DNA of 64,000 nt, from contig NZ_RBZQ01000010.1 of NCBI RefSeq assembly GCF_003640395.1, positions 1-64,000 on the forward strand, written 5' to 3'. The position numbers and the translations under genes are program-made. The stretch is from Stutzerimonas urumqiensis (GTDB lineage: Bacteria; Pseudomonadota; Gammaproteobacteria; Pseudomonadales; Pseudomonadaceae). Shown here piece by piece: positions 1 through 9,617 of the stretch. The notes under the pieces were generated by a model. It did not search any database, was not told where the DNA came from, and was given only the letters and a program-made list of their open reading frames with translations. The first letter of the stretch is position 1; the number at the start of each line of letters is the position of its first letter.

Positions 1-212
1 CGCATTCTACAGCAGCCCTTCTTCGCGTCAAGCACTTTTTCGAAAATCTCTTTTCTACTCAACCGCTTGCCCCGCAGCCAGTACAACCTCCCTGACTGCG
101 AGGCCGCGAATCATACAGCCATGGATTTTACTGTCAACAGTTTTTAGCAGCCGTATTTCATCTGACAGCCTGCCAGGCTACTTGACCCTCACTAACCCTC
201 AAGCCCAATATA

Positions 213-228
213 CTGTATATGCATACAG
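213..228. promoter_or_regulatory. LexA (SOS) box upstream of imuA
   Basis: The 16-bp palindrome CTGTATATGCATACAG fits the gammaproteobacterial LexA consensus CTGT-N8-ACAG exactly. It ends 14 bp before the imuA start codon, so bound LexA would block transcription of imuA-imuB-dnaE2. This matches the known SOS control of imu cassettes. No other full LexA box was seen in the upstream 212 bp, which hold no gene. Confidence 0.93.
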
Positions 229-242
229 TTATCTGAGTTGCC

Positions 243-848
243 ATGCTGCCTGTATTTATCGGTACTCCTCCGATTGATGATTGGGAAAGCGAGGGAAGCC
301 TCCCAAGAGGCATCCTGCCCACGGGTCATACCATGCTGGATCAAAGTTTACCCGCCGGTGGCTGGACTTCCTCTGCGTTGAACGAAGTGCTCATCGATAC
401 GTGCGGGGTCGGCGAGTTGCGGTTGATGTGGCCGGCGCTGGCAGATTTGACAGCCCGCGGTGAGCACGTGGCGCTGATAGCGCCTCCATATCGTATCTAC
501 CCTCCAATCTGGATCAGGGCGGGTATCGATTCACGTCGACTATTGCTCGTTCAGGCAAACGAGCCCGAAGCCGCATGGGCTGCCGAGCAATGTCTGCGTT
601 CAGGCAGCTTTGGCGCCGTCATATGCTGGCCGCAACAAGCGAACGATCGAGCACTTCGCCGGCTGCAGGCGGCAGCAGAGGCCGGGTGCGCTTTCGCTTT
701 CGCGTATCGCTCCATTCACGAAGCAGTGAACCCTTCGCCAGCGGCCCTGCGGCTGGTCATAGAAACCAATCCGCTCCAGTTGCGCATTCTCAAATGTCGG
801 GGCGCTCTCCATAAGACGAGGCCGCTTCCAGCCTCCGCGTGGTCATGA
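243..848 (+). CDS. imuA: ImuA, SOS mutagenesis RecA/SulA-like accessory protein
   Basis: A 201-residue protein of the ImuA family, an accessory factor for error-prone translesion synthesis with ImuB and DnaE2. The N-terminal part shows the family pattern PTGHTMLD...LPAGGW (residues 26-41), followed by the degenerate RecA-like nucleotide loop GVGELRL (about 55-61). It is first of three genes: imuB starts one base after its stop and dnaE2 overlaps imuB, so the cassette is one operon. The LexA box just upstream indicates induction by DNA damage. Length is normal for Pseudomonas ImuA. Its biochemical role in the mutasome remains poorly defined in the family. Confidence 0.9.
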   Translation: MLPVFIGTPPIDDWESEGSLPRGILPTGHTMLDQSLPAGGWTSSALNEVLIDTCGVGELRLMWPALADLTARGEHVALIAPPYRIYPPIWIRAGIDSRRLLLVQANEPEAAWAAEQCLRSGSFGAVICWPQQANDRALRRLQAAAEAGCAFAFAYRSIHEAVNPSPAALRLVIETNPLQLRILKCRGALHKTRPLPASAWS

Positions 849-849
849 G

Positions 850-2295
850 ATGCGAAGCCATATGCTCTGGGCTTGCATTCTGCTACCGCAACTGGCGCTG
901 GATGGCGTGCTACGCACTCGCAGCGATGCCGACACGCCCCTAGCGCTGCTGACTGGCACTTCGCAACGGCGCACACTCAAGGTTGTGAACCCAGCCGCAC
1001 GCGCGCTTGGCCTGAAGCCAGGGCAGACACTGCGTGCCGCGTTGGCACTGACCAATGATTTCGCCACAGCGGAATACGACCTGACCGAGATAGACCGCTC
1101 GCTGCAGCTCCTTGCCGCCTGGGCGTACGGCTTCAGCTCACAAGTCAGCTTGCGTTATCCGCGCTGCTTGTTGATGGAAGTAGGCGCCAGTCTCGATTTG
1201 TTCGGCCCCTGGCCGCGCTTCGAAGCGCGACTTCGGCAGGAGCTGGATACGCTGGGCTTTCGGCACCGCATAACTGCTGCCTCCAATCCGGCTGCTGCAC
1301 GCGCATTGGCGAACAGTCATGAGCGCTTGGCCGTCACCGAAGACACTTCCTTGCGCGCGGCGCTCGAAGCGCTGCCCGTCGCCCATTGCGGACTGTCGCC
1401 AGACGCCACAACAGGCCTCATCCGCATGGGGATCAAAAATCTCAAGCACCTGCTTTCCATGTCTCGCGACAGTCTGGCCAGAAGATTCCCTGCCGAAGTG
1501 CTGGTGCAACTCGATACCCTGCTGGGTCATCGCGCACTCGCCCTGGATTTCTACTCCCCGCCCGACCTGTTCGATGCGCGAGTCGAGTTGAATTTCGAAG
1601 TTACCTCTCACCAAGCCCTGTTGTTCCCGTTGCATCGCCTGATTGGCGACCTTGCGATCTACCTGACGGCTCGTGATAGCGGCGTGCAACAGTTCGACCT
1701 CATCCTCGAGCATCGTGATCGGAGCGAAACCCGGGTCCCCGTGGGCCTGCTCAATGCTGAGCGCGACCCAGACATGCTGCTCGAAGTGACGCGAGGGCGC
1801 CTTGAGCACTTGCAACTTCCTTCGCCGGTTTTGGCCTTGCGGCTCGTTGCCCGAGACCTGCCCGCCTTCACCCCGACTGCCCGCGGGCTGTTCGATAAAC
1901 GCCCTCAGCAATCGCTCTCCCGGGATCAACTATGCGAACGCTTGCGTGCACGGTTGGGAGACGATGCCGTGCAGAGCGTCGCCGCGCTGGCTGATCATCG
2001 GCCCGAGTGCAGCGGGCTGTTTCAGCCGATCGGACAAACTGGGCATGACGAGCAGATCGCAGCGTTGCCGGAGACAGGCCCCCGTCCTGCCTGGTTACTG
2101 CCTAAGCCAATCCCGCTCAATGAATCTTCGGTACGGATCCTTTCCGGACCCGAGCGCATCGAATCGGGTTGGTGGGATGGCGACGATATCCGGCGCGACT
2201 ATTACCAGATCGAAACCCGCAAGGGCCAGGTGGGCTGGGCCTATCGTGACCTTCGCGGCGATGGCCGCCTGTACCTGCATGGCTGGTTCTCATGA
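850..2295 (+). CDS. imuB: ImuB, Y-family polymerase-like mutasome protein
   Basis: A 481-residue Y-family polymerase homologue. In known imu cassettes ImuB is catalytically inactive and bridges DnaE2 to the beta clamp. Consistent with this, the N-terminus ([16 protein letters not shown]) lacks the acidic DxD/DE motif of active Y-family enzymes. The start at 850 gives MRSH before the conserved region; the methionine at 862 is a plausible alternative, since homologues begin close to the LW motif. The gene lies between imuA (1-bp gap) and dnaE2 (4-bp ATGA overlap), so translation is coupled and expression should be SOS-dependent. Confidence 0.92.
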   Translation: MRSHMLWACILLPQLALDGVLRTRSDADTPLALLTGTSQRRTLKVVNPAARALGLKPGQTLRAALALTNDFATAEYDLTEIDRSLQLLAAWAYGFSSQVSLRYPRCLLMEVGASLDLFGPWPRFEARLRQELDTLGFRHRITAASNPAAARALANSHERLAVTEDTSLRAALEALPVAHCGLSPDATTGLIRMGIKNLKHLLSMSRDSLARRFPAEVLVQLDTLLGHRALALDFYSPPDLFDARVELNFEVTSHQALLFPLHRLIGDLAIYLTARDSGVQQFDLILEHRDRSETRVPVGLLNAERDPDMLLEVTRGRLEHLQLPSPVLALRLVARDLPAFTPTARGLFDKRPQQSLSRDQLCERLRARLGDDAVQSVAALADHRPECSGLFQPIGQTGHDEQIAALPETGPRPAWLLPKPIPLNESSVRILSGPERIESGWWDGDDIRRDYYQIETRKGQVGWAYRDLRGDGRLYLHGWFS

Positions 2296-5200
2296 CGCCC
2301 GCCTATGCCGAGCTTCATTGCCTGTCCAACTTCAGCTTTCAGCGCGGGGCCTCCAGCGCCGAGGAGCTGTTCGAGCGCGCCGCGCGTCTTGGCTATCACG
2401 CACTGGCGATCACCGATGAATGCACGCTGGCCGGTATCGTGCGGGCTTGGCACGCGTCTCAGCAAACCGGTATTTCACTGATCGTGGGCAGCGAATTTCG
2501 GATCGAAGGCGGGCCCAAGTTCGTTGCGCTGGTGGAGAACCTGCTCGGTTACCAAGCGCTCTGCCGGCTGATCACCCGCGCACGTCGTCGTGCCGCCAAA
2601 GGCCAATATCGATTGCTGCATGAGGATCTGGACGAATCGTTGGAGGGCCTGCTGGCCATCTGGCTACCCAAGCGGGCCGATGAAGATGCCGATGGCCATT
2701 GGCTGCAGGCCCGCTTCCCGGAACGCCTGTGGCTGGGCGTCGAATTGCATCGCGGAGCCGGCGACCAGGCTCGACTACAGGCATTGCAGGCCCTCGCCTC
2801 GCGCATGGGCATTGCCGCCGTGGCCTGTGGCGACGTGCACATGCACGCTCGCGGACGCCGCGCGCTGCAGGATTGCATGACGGCGATTCGTCATCATTCG
2901 ACCGTCATGGCCAGCGGCGCCCATCTATATCCCAATGGCGAACGTCATCTGCGTACCCGCGACGATCTGGCCGGCCTTTATCCCGAGCCGCTGCTGGCCG
3001 AGACACTGAGAATCGCCGCCCGCTGTCACTTCGATTTCGCGCAGCTCCAGTATCAGTACCCCCACGAGCTGGTTCCGGCCGAGCACGATGCCGCCTCCTG
3101 GTTGCGCGTGCTGGTCGAAGAGGGCATGCAGTGGCGCTGGCCCGACGGCGTGAGCGCCTCTATCCGAAAGCAGCTGGACCATGAGGTGCGGTTGATTTCC
3201 GAGCTGGAATACGAAAGCTATTTCCTAACCGTCCATGACATCGTCCGGTTCGCCCGAGAGCGAGGCATTCTCTGCCAGGGCCGTGGATCGGCCGCCAACT
3301 CGGCGGTCTGCTACGCGCTGGGCATCACCGAGATCGACCCCACGCAGGCCAATTTACTGTTCGAACGATTCATCTCCCGCGAGCGCAACGAGCCGCCCGA
3401 CATCGATGTCGACTTCGAGCATGACCGGCGGGAAGAAGTGATCCAATACATCTTTAGCCGCTACGGCCGGCAGCGTGCAGCCCTGACGGCCGTCGCCAGC
3501 ACCTACCACGCCAGTGGCGCCATCCGTGATATCGCCAAGGTCCTCGGATTGACACCCGAGCTGATCGATACGCTGGCCGGTTGTTGCGGACGCTGGAGCG
3601 ATCGAATCCCCGATGAAGAGCGGCTACGCGAAGCCGGTTTCGATCCCGCCAGCCCCTGGCTGCATCGGATATTGGTGCTGGCTGGCGAATTGATCGGCTT
3701 TCCGCGGCATCTTTCGCAACATCCCGGTGGTTTCGTCATTTCCGAACATGCGCTCGAAACTCTGGTGCCGGTCGAGAATGCCAGCATGCCCGAGCGCACG
3801 GTCATTCAATGGGACAAGGACGATCTCGACCGGGTCGGCCTGCTCAAGGTCGACATCCTCTCCCTCGGCATGCTGAGCGCACTTCGGCGCTGCTTCGCGC
3901 TGATCGAGCGCTACCGGGGCATCACCTGGACACTCGCCAGTCTTCCCAAAGAGGACCGGGCGACCTACGAAATGATCAGCCGCGCCGACACGGTCGGCGT
4001 CTTCCAGATCGAATCACGTGCACAGATGGCGATGCTTCCGCGGCTGCGCCCAAAAACCTTCTATGACCTGGTCATTCAGGTCGCCATCGTGCGCCCGGGG
4101 CCCAATCAGGGCGACATGGTCCATCCCTATCTGCGGCGACGTAATGGAGAGGAGCGGGTGGTGTATCCCTCCGACGAGCTCCAGCCTGTTTTCGAGCGCA
4201 CGCTTGGCGTACCGCTCTTCCAGGAGCAAGTGATGCAACTGGCGATCATCGCGGCCGACTACACGCCCGGCGAGGCCGATGAACTTCGCCGGGCGATGGC
4301 CGCCTGGAAGCGTCATGGCGGGCTGGAGCCCCATCGGAAAAGACTGACCGAGCGCATGCTCGCCAAGGGCTACGAGCAGGCGTTCATCACGCGCATCTTC
4401 GAGCAGATCAAGGGTTTCGGCAGCTATGGCTTTCCCGAGTCCCACGCGGCCAGCTTCGCCCTGCTCACCTATGCCAGCAGCTGGTTGAAATGCCACGAAC
4501 CGGCCGCCTACGCCTGCGCGCTGATCAACAGCTGGCCGATGGGCTTCTATAACCCTGACCAGATCCTTCAGGACGCACGCCGCCACAGCCTGGAGATCCG
4601 CCCGGTCGATGCCTGTCGCAGCGATTGGGATTGCACGCTGGAAGCGAGCGAGGGCGAACAGCCGGCCATTCGGCTCGGACTGCGCCTGATCCGCGGCTTC
4701 CGCCAGGCCGATGCACACCGAATGACGGAGGCTCGACAGGGGGGTCCGTTCATGGACGTCGAGGACCTCTGCAAGCGCGCCGCACTCGACAAGCGCGCCC
4801 GAGCAAGCCTGGCCGATGGCGGGGCTCTGCACAGCCTGACCGGTCATCGCCACCAGGCACGCTGGACGATAGCCGGCATCGAGCCGCAGCTTCCGCTGTT
4901 CGCCAACGTGGTAACGCCCGAACCGTCCGCATCGCTTCCGCCACCCAGTGTCGGCGAAGACCTGCTGGCCGACTACGCGAGCCTCGGTACCACCCTCGGC
5001 CCACATCCGCTCGCCCTGCTGCGCCAGGAATTGCGCGCCCGCCGCTGTCGCAGCTCGCGCGAGCTCACCGAGCTTGCACAGGGTCGACTCGTCAGCGTGG
5101 CCGGCGTGGTGATCGGGCGGCAGCGGCCACAGACCGCCAGCGGCGTGATCTTCGTCACCCTGGAAGACGAGTTCGGCATGATCAACGTCATCGTCTGGCA

Positions 5201-5366
5201 TGACCTGGCCGAGCGCCAACGTCGCGTGCTGCTGAACGCCCGCCTGCTGCGCGTCGACGGCAATCTGGAAGTGGCCAGCGGCGTGCGGCATGTCATCGCC
5301 GGCCGCCTGAGCGACCTCACGCCCCTGCTGACCGGCCTGGACGTGCGCAGCCGCGATTTCCAGTGA
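2292..5366 (+). CDS. dnaE2: DnaE2, error-prone DNA polymerase III alpha subunit
   Basis: A 1024-residue C-family polymerase (DnaE2/ImuC), the catalytic subunit of the SOS mutasome that copies damaged DNA. An N-terminal PHP domain begins [16 protein letters not shown]. The catalytic aspartates lie in PDIDVDFE at about residues 368-375. A C-terminal OB-fold follows ([15 protein letters not shown] ... [13 protein letters not shown]). Length is typical for DnaE2 and shorter than replicative DnaE. The start codon overlaps the imuB stop by four bases. The 201 bp after the stop hold no gene and no clear terminator. Confidence 0.95.
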   Translation: MTPAYAELHCLSNFSFQRGASSAEELFERAARLGYHALAITDECTLAGIVRAWHASQQTGISLIVGSEFRIEGGPKFVALVENLLGYQALCRLITRARRRAAKGQYRLLHEDLDESLEGLLAIWLPKRADEDADGHWLQARFPERLWLGVELHRGAGDQARLQALQALASRMGIAAVACGDVHMHARGRRALQDCMTAIRHHSTVMASGAHLYPNGERHLRTRDDLAGLYPEPLLAETLRIAARCHFDFAQLQYQYPHELVPAEHDAASWLRVLVEEGMQWRWPDGVSASIRKQLDHEVRLISELEYESYFLTVHDIVRFARERGILCQGRGSAANSAVCYALGITEIDPTQANLLFERFISRERNEPPDIDVDFEHDRREEVIQYIFSRYGRQRAALTAVASTYHASGAIRDIAKVLGLTPELIDTLAGCCGRWSDRIPDEERLREAGFDPASPWLHRILVLAGELIGFPRHLSQHPGGFVISEHALETLVPVENASMPERTVIQWDKDDLDRVGLLKVDILSLGMLSALRRCFALIERYRGITWTLASLPKEDRATYEMISRADTVGVFQIESRAQMAMLPRLRPKTFYDLVIQVAIVRPGPNQGDMVHPYLRRRNGEERVVYPSDELQPVFERTLGVPLFQEQVMQLAIIAADYTPGEADELRRAMAAWKRHGGLEPHRKRLTERMLAKGYEQAFITRIFEQIKGFGSYGFPESHAASFALLTYASSWLKCHEPAAYACALINSWPMGFYNPDQILQDARRHSLEIRPVDACRSDWDCTLEASEGEQPAIRLGLRLIRGFRQADAHRMTEARQGGPFMDVEDLCKRAALDKRARASLADGGALHSLTGHRHQARWTIAGIEPQLPLFANVVTPEPSASLPPPSVGEDLLADYASLGTTLGPHPLALLRQELRARRCRSSRELTELAQGRLVSVAGVVIGRQRPQTASGVIFVTLEDEFGMINVIVWHDLAERQRRVLLNARLLRVDGNLEVASGVRHVIAGRLSDLTPLLTGLDVRSRDFQ

Positions 5367-5567
5367 ACGCGCTCCAGACCGAGACGCGCTCCCTGATTGC
5401 CGTTGCCGCACAGGTTCTTCGCCAAACGCTCGTTTCGAAGAGCGCCGACTGGTTATCACTTTGCCGCCTCGCCGCTCCGCCGCCGATGACACAGTCACGA
5501 CCTCACCGCATCATGCCCGGCAGTTCACGAGCGCCATGTTTCGCAGGACAAGGATCGACCCTTCGCA

Positions 5568-6344
5568 ATGCTCACCCTCGTCACGACCGATTCGCTGCAC
5601 GCCGCCGGACTCACGTCGCCGGGGCGAGTACGCGAGCACAACGAAGATGCCCTGCTCTGCTCTAGTGCACTGGGCCTTTGGGCCATTGCCGACGGCATGG
5701 GCGGCCACCAATGCGGCGAAATTGCCAGCACCCTGGCGCTGACCGCGCTGGAGCAGGCGATCGGGCGCGGCGAAACGCTCGAGCAGGCCGTAGGAAAGGC
5801 AAACGATGCCGTGCTGGCCGCCACCACCCAGCACGACATGGGCACCACCTTGGTTGCGGTGCATTTCCAGGGCGCCGACTTCCAGCTCGCCTGGGCCGGC
5901 GATAGCCGGGCCTACCGGATCACCACGAGCGACATCACACCGCTGACCCGCGACCATAGCTGGGTTCAGGCGATGATCGATGCCGGGGAGCTGGACCCTG
6001 CCACCGCCCATTGTCACCGCCTGCAAAACGTCATTCTGAAATGCCTCGGGCGAGACGAAGCACTGGAAGCGGGCATCCTCGACGGCACCCTGCAGGCCGG
6101 CGAACTGCTGTTGCTGTGCAGCGATGGCCTTACCCGCGAACTGAGCGATGCGCAGATCCATGCGCTGTGCCGAACCACCGACACCCTCGAGTGCCTGGTC
6201 GAGCAGCTGATCGAACACGCCAATGCCCAGGGCGGCCGAGACAACGTGTCGTGCATCGTGATCGCCCGCACGACGCCACCGGCAGAGGCGCCGTCCCCCG
6301 GCCGCCGATTGCTGGACAAACTGCTGAAACCCCTCAAGCCGTAG
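5568..6344 (+). CDS. PP2C-family Ser/Thr protein phosphatase (Stp1/PppA type)
   Basis: A 258-residue soluble PPM/PP2C phosphatase expected to need two Mn/Mg ions and to remove phosphate from Ser/Thr. The metal-binding motifs are clear: RVREHNED (residues 20-27), ADGMGGH (41-47), LTRDHSW, LLCSDGLTREL and RDNVSCIV near the C-terminus. It precedes a Ser/Thr kinase by 15 bp and a double-FHA protein after that, a classic writer/eraser/reader set. Homologous sets occur in type VI secretion clusters (PppA/PpkA/Fha) and also alone. No T6SS gene is visible here, so the process it controls is unknown. Confidence 0.9.
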   Translation: MLTLVTTDSLHAAGLTSPGRVREHNEDALLCSSALGLWAIADGMGGHQCGEIASTLALTALEQAIGRGETLEQAVGKANDAVLAATTQHDMGTTLVAVHFQGADFQLAWAGDSRAYRITTSDITPLTRDHSWVQAMIDAGELDPATAHCHRLQNVILKCLGRDEALEAGILDGTLQAGELLLLCSDGLTRELSDAQIHALCRTTDTLECLVEQLIEHANAQGGRDNVSCIVIARTTPPAEAPSPGRRLLDKLLKPLKP

Positions 6345-6359
6345 AAGTCGAGCGCTTGC

Positions 6360-7895
6360 ATGACTGACCGAATGCTGCAAATACCCGGCTATCGCCTGCA
6401 CAAGCGCTTGGGCAAGGGCGGAATGGCCGAGGTCTACCTGGCCACCCAGCTCTCCCTCGATCGCGAAGTCGCGCTCAAGATTCTGCTGGACACCGAGGAT
6501 GCCGCCTTTGCCGAACGCTTCATCCAGGAGGGCCACATCGTCGCCTCCCTGCGCCACCCCGCCATCATCACCATCCATGACATCGGCCAGCTCGACGGAG
6601 GCCGTCATTACCTGGCGATGGAATACGTCGGTGGCGGTGACCTGGCTCAGTACCGCGGCACGGTCCTGGCCCCCGCTCGAGCGCTGGACATCGTTCGCCA
6701 GTTGGCCGGCGGGCTGGCCGTGGTGCACGACAACGGGCTTGTCCACCGCGACGTGAAGCCCGGCAACATCCTGTTCCGCGACGACGGCAGCGTCGTGCTC
6801 ACCGACTTTGGCGTCGCCAAGGCCCTCGAGCTGGACAACGAACTCACCCAGTTCGGCATCGCGGTCGGCAGCCCGGCCTATAGCAGTCCCGAGCAGGCCA
6901 AATGCGAAGCGCTCGACGCGCGCAGCGATATCTACAGCCTCGGCGTGATCCTGGCCGAGATGCTCACCGGCGCCAATCCATACCGCGCCGCCAGCTATCC
7001 CCAGACCGTCATCAATCACCTGCAGATGCCCGCGCCTCAATTGCCTCCCGCGCTCTGCATCTACCAGCCCTTGCTCGAGCGCATGCTGGCCAAGGATCCG
7101 GTCGAACGCTTCGCCAGTTGCCGGGACCTGCTGCAGGCGATCGATGCGCTGAGCGAACTGGACATGGACCTGACACTCGTCGCGCCGGCCATTGCGCTCC
7201 CTCCGACGCCCGAACGACCGGCTCGGCCTCGCCGGCCGAGACTCTGGCTCACGGCGATGGCCACGCTCTCGCTTGTGGCGCTGCTCGGTGTCGGTGGCTA
7301 CCAGTGGCATCGCCACGAGCGCATCGGTGCGCTGCTGACCCTCGCAGAACAGCGACTGGCCGAGGGCATGCTCGTCTCGCCGCCCCTCGATAATGCCGAC
7401 CATTACTTTCGCCAAGTGCTGCACCTGAATGCCGACAACGCTCAGGCAGCGGACGGTTTGTCGCGTGTTCTTCAGGCCCGCATCGCCGGGTACCTGGCCC
7501 TGGCCGAACAGCGGCTTGCCGAAGATCACCTCTACGAGCCGGCCGAAGACAACGCCATCCACTATTACCGCCAGGTGCTGGCCTGGATGCCGCAGCATGA
7601 GGCAGCGCTCGACGGACTCGCCCGCATCGCGGCGCGCTATGTCGAGCTGAGCGAAGGGGCCTTTCGCCAACGCGAGTACGGCATGGCACTGGAATACATC
7701 CATCGCGGCCTGGAGGCCAGCCCGGACGATCCCACCCTCCTGGCCCTGCGAGACGACCACCCGCGTCGCGTCGCCGATGCCAGGGCCACCCGGGTGACCG
7801 CGCGAACCCCTGCCGTGCACGCATCTCGTAGCGAATCGGCGGAGCCACCGGCCAACCCCATCAAGCGCCTGTGGAACCGCGTGTTCAAGCAATGA
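6360..7895 (+). CDS. Membrane-anchored Ser/Thr protein kinase with TPR-like C-terminus
   Basis: A 511-residue Hanks-type kinase (PknB/PpkA class). The glycine loop GKGGMAEV is at residues 18-25, the ATP lysine in VALK at about 40, the catalytic loop HRDVKPGN near 129-136, and DFG near 149-151. A proline/arginine-rich linker leads to a single membrane segment at about 295-315. The C-terminal half, predicted periplasmic, carries two related units starting LxLAEQRLAE that resemble TPR-like helices. It is the probable partner of the phosphatase upstream and the FHA protein 54 bp downstream. The substrate is unknown. Confidence 0.92.
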   Translation: MTDRMLQIPGYRLHKRLGKGGMAEVYLATQLSLDREVALKILLDTEDAAFAERFIQEGHIVASLRHPAIITIHDIGQLDGGRHYLAMEYVGGGDLAQYRGTVLAPARALDIVRQLAGGLAVVHDNGLVHRDVKPGNILFRDDGSVVLTDFGVAKALELDNELTQFGIAVGSPAYSSPEQAKCEALDARSDIYSLGVILAEMLTGANPYRAASYPQTVINHLQMPAPQLPPALCIYQPLLERMLAKDPVERFASCRDLLQAIDALSELDMDLTLVAPAIALPPTPERPARPRRPRLWLTAMATLSLVALLGVGGYQWHRHERIGALLTLAEQRLAEGMLVSPPLDNADHYFRQVLHLNADNAQAADGLSRVLQARIAGYLALAEQRLAEDHLYEPAEDNAIHYYRQVLAWMPQHEAALDGLARIAARYVELSEGAFRQREYGMALEYIHRGLEASPDDPTLLALRDDHPRRVADARATRVTARTPAVHASRSESAEPPANPIKRLWNRVFKQ

Positions 7896-7949
7896 GCGGA
7901 CACCCCCACGCGACCACCGTCACCCCTTCAGCGTCAGGTAGAGGCAGAC

Positions 7950-8792
7950 ATGCTAAGAATTCACTTCGTGGACAATCGCCAGGCCCCGGTCTGGCTTGCC
8001 GACGAACAGGTCACGCTCGGCCGCGACAGCCGCAACGACCTGGTGCTCGATGCGCCAGGCATCGAGGCGTTCCATGCGAAGTTGTACAAGGAGAACGGCT
8101 TCCATTACCTGACCGACCTGGGCTCGGCGGCTGGCAGCTATATCAATGACGAGAAGGTCGGCGAGCGTTACCAGATCCGCTCGGGCGACCGGTTGCGCCT
8201 GGGCACGCTCGAGTTGCAGATCGTCGATCCGGCCAAGGTCGGCGCAAAAGTCCGCACGGCGCCACGCTGGCTGCTCGAAGTGCTGCATGGCGAAAACCAG
8301 GGCCACAAGTATCACGTCACCGGTTCGATGACGTTCGGGCGCTCGGTCAAGTGCGAACTCTGCTTCAGCGACCCGCAGCTGTCGCGCCGGCACGCCGAGT
8401 TCTACCTCAAGGGCGACATCCTCGAAGTGAAGGATCTGGCGTCGGCCAATGGCCTGCGCGTCAACAACCAGAAGGTCGCCAGCGCCGTCCTGCAGCCCGG
8501 TGACAAGGTCCACCTGGGTGGCATCACCCTCCTCGTCATCGGCCCGAAGGTCAGCGTGCCGGAAGCCATCGACGAGGATGCGACGGTGTTCATGCGCGCT
8601 GCCGAACTGCCCACACCAGCGGCCACGCCCGCGAAGCCCGTCCCGCCGCGTCCTGCGAGCCCCAACCCGCTCCATGTCGCTCCGGCGGCGCCAGCCCCTG
8701 CCGCCTCGACCGGCAGCGTACGGTTGAAGCTCATGCTTGCCTGCCTGGCGTTCGCCCTGCTCGCTGGCGCAGCGGTGCGGCTTTGGCTCTAG
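7950..8792 (+). CDS. Double FHA-domain protein with C-terminal membrane anchor
   Basis: A 280-residue protein with two forkhead-associated domains, which bind phosphothreonine peptides. The first (about residues 1-85) has LGRDSRNDLVLD and a diverged SAAGSYIND. The second (about 105-195) has the full signature: FGRS, LSRRHAEF and ASANGLRVNNQKV. A proline/alanine-rich linker follows, then a single hydrophobic C-terminal helix (about 260-280), suggesting a tail-anchored protein with its FHA domains in the cytoplasm. It is third in the phosphatase-kinase-FHA set and probably reads or relays phosphorylation by the kinase. Confidence 0.88.
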   Translation: MLRIHFVDNRQAPVWLADEQVTLGRDSRNDLVLDAPGIEAFHAKLYKENGFHYLTDLGSAAGSYINDEKVGERYQIRSGDRLRLGTLELQIVDPAKVGAKVRTAPRWLLEVLHGENQGHKYHVTGSMTFGRSVKCELCFSDPQLSRRHAEFYLKGDILEVKDLASANGLRVNNQKVASAVLQPGDKVHLGGITLLVIGPKVSVPEAIDEDATVFMRAAELPTPAATPAKPVPPRPASPNPLHVAPAAPAPAASTGSVRLKLMLACLAFALLAGAAVRLWL

Positions 8793-8895
8793 CCATCCGA
8801 ACGTAGAACGGAACGCCGTGCCTCATCAGAGGATCGGCCCCTCCGACGTTCCGCCACCGCGTCGGCATCGCGAACGAAACCCTCCGTCACATCCG

Positions 8896-9222
8896 CTAGC
8901 CCAACCCCACGATGACGCCATGCAAGGCCACCACCGCCAGGCTGGCGGATAACACGGCCAGCATGAGCCCGGCCGCCACGCCAGGGTGACATCCCCGCCG
9001 CGCCAGGACTCGCAGGTAACCGGCGTAGCGCTTGCTACCGCTGCCCGCGATGGCGCCGACAGCGACCAGCGAGAGGCCCGCCAGCACGCACGCATGCAGT
9101 GGCAGACGCTCGTACCAGCGAAGCGCCAGGCAGGCTATCAAGGCCAACGACACTTGGGTCCTGCGCCAGGCAAGCCAGGTTCGTTCGGCCTGGAGCCCTT
9201 TATCCGCTTGCGCTTTTCGCAC
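8896..9222 (-). CDS. DUF202 small membrane protein (second of pair)
   Basis: A 108-residue protein whose best start is GTG at 9222, six bases after the stop of the preceding DUF202 gene. Earlier in-frame codons overlap that gene, so a longer start is unlikely. The family motif LQAERTWLAWRRTQVSLAL lies near the N-terminus and about three hydrophobic helices follow. The family is found in bacterial inner membranes without a settled function. Tandem DUF202 pairs like this one are common, which suggests that the two proteins act together. Confidence 0.7.
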   Translation of the reverse strand: MRKAQADKGLQAERTWLAWRRTQVSLALIACLALRWYERLPLHACVLAGLSLVAVGAIAGSGSKRYAGYLRVLARRGCHPGVAAGLMLAVLSASLAVVALHGVIVGLG

Positions 9223-9227
9223 GATGG

Positions 9228-9617
9228 CTAGGGCAACAACCAGCGCAGGGTGAGCGCCGCGCCGGCTATCGTCCCGACCGATAGCACCGGCACGAGCAGC
9301 GGCACCGGCAAAGGAGCGCTCTGCCTGAGTGCCCGCTCGATGCTGAGCCATCGCCAGCACGCGCCGATGCTCAGCACCGCACTGAGAAGCAACAGGCCGA
9401 TCACCAGGAGGGTTCGCTGCGCTGCCGAAAAGACACCGACCGCGAAACTCTCGAGCGCGATGGCGCCGCCGAGTAGCGCCAGCGCGGTGCGAGTCCAGGC
9501 CAGGTATGTCCGTTCGTTGGCCAGTGTGAAGCGAGGGTCTGGCTCCTCGCCCCCGCCCAGCAACAGTCGAACCGGAGCCGGGCGCGGATGCCGCCCGCGT
9601 CGCGTCTCGTCGCTCAT
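9228..9617 (-). CDS. DUF202 family membrane protein (YidH-like)
   Basis: A 129-residue inner-membrane protein with the DUF202 signature FTLANERTYLAWTRTALAL at about residues 30-48, then roughly three hydrophobic helices ending LRWLLP. Its start overlaps the end of the upstream MFS/DUF1329 chimera by four bases, and a second DUF202 gene follows six bases after its stop, so the three are probably co-transcribed. Function is not established for the family. Confidence 0.8.
   Translation of the reverse strand: MSDETRRGRHPRPAPVRLLLGGGEEPDPRFTLANERTYLAWTRTALALLGGAIALESFAVGVFSAAQRTLLVIGLLLLSAVLSIGACWRWLSIERALRQSAPLPVPLLVPVLSVGTIAGAALTLRWLLP

Noticed and set aside
131..140. CTGTCAACAG as a second LexA box
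   Set aside because: The spacing is CTG-N4-CAG, too short for LexA.
4014..5498. A 494-codon minus-strand frame inside dnaE2
   Set aside because: Antisense shadow of dnaE2; composition is typical of reverse-frame translation.
5511..7892. A 793-codon open frame on the minus strand across the phosphatase and kinase genes
   Set aside because: It is the antisense shadow of two clear genes in GC-rich DNA, with no recognisable domain.
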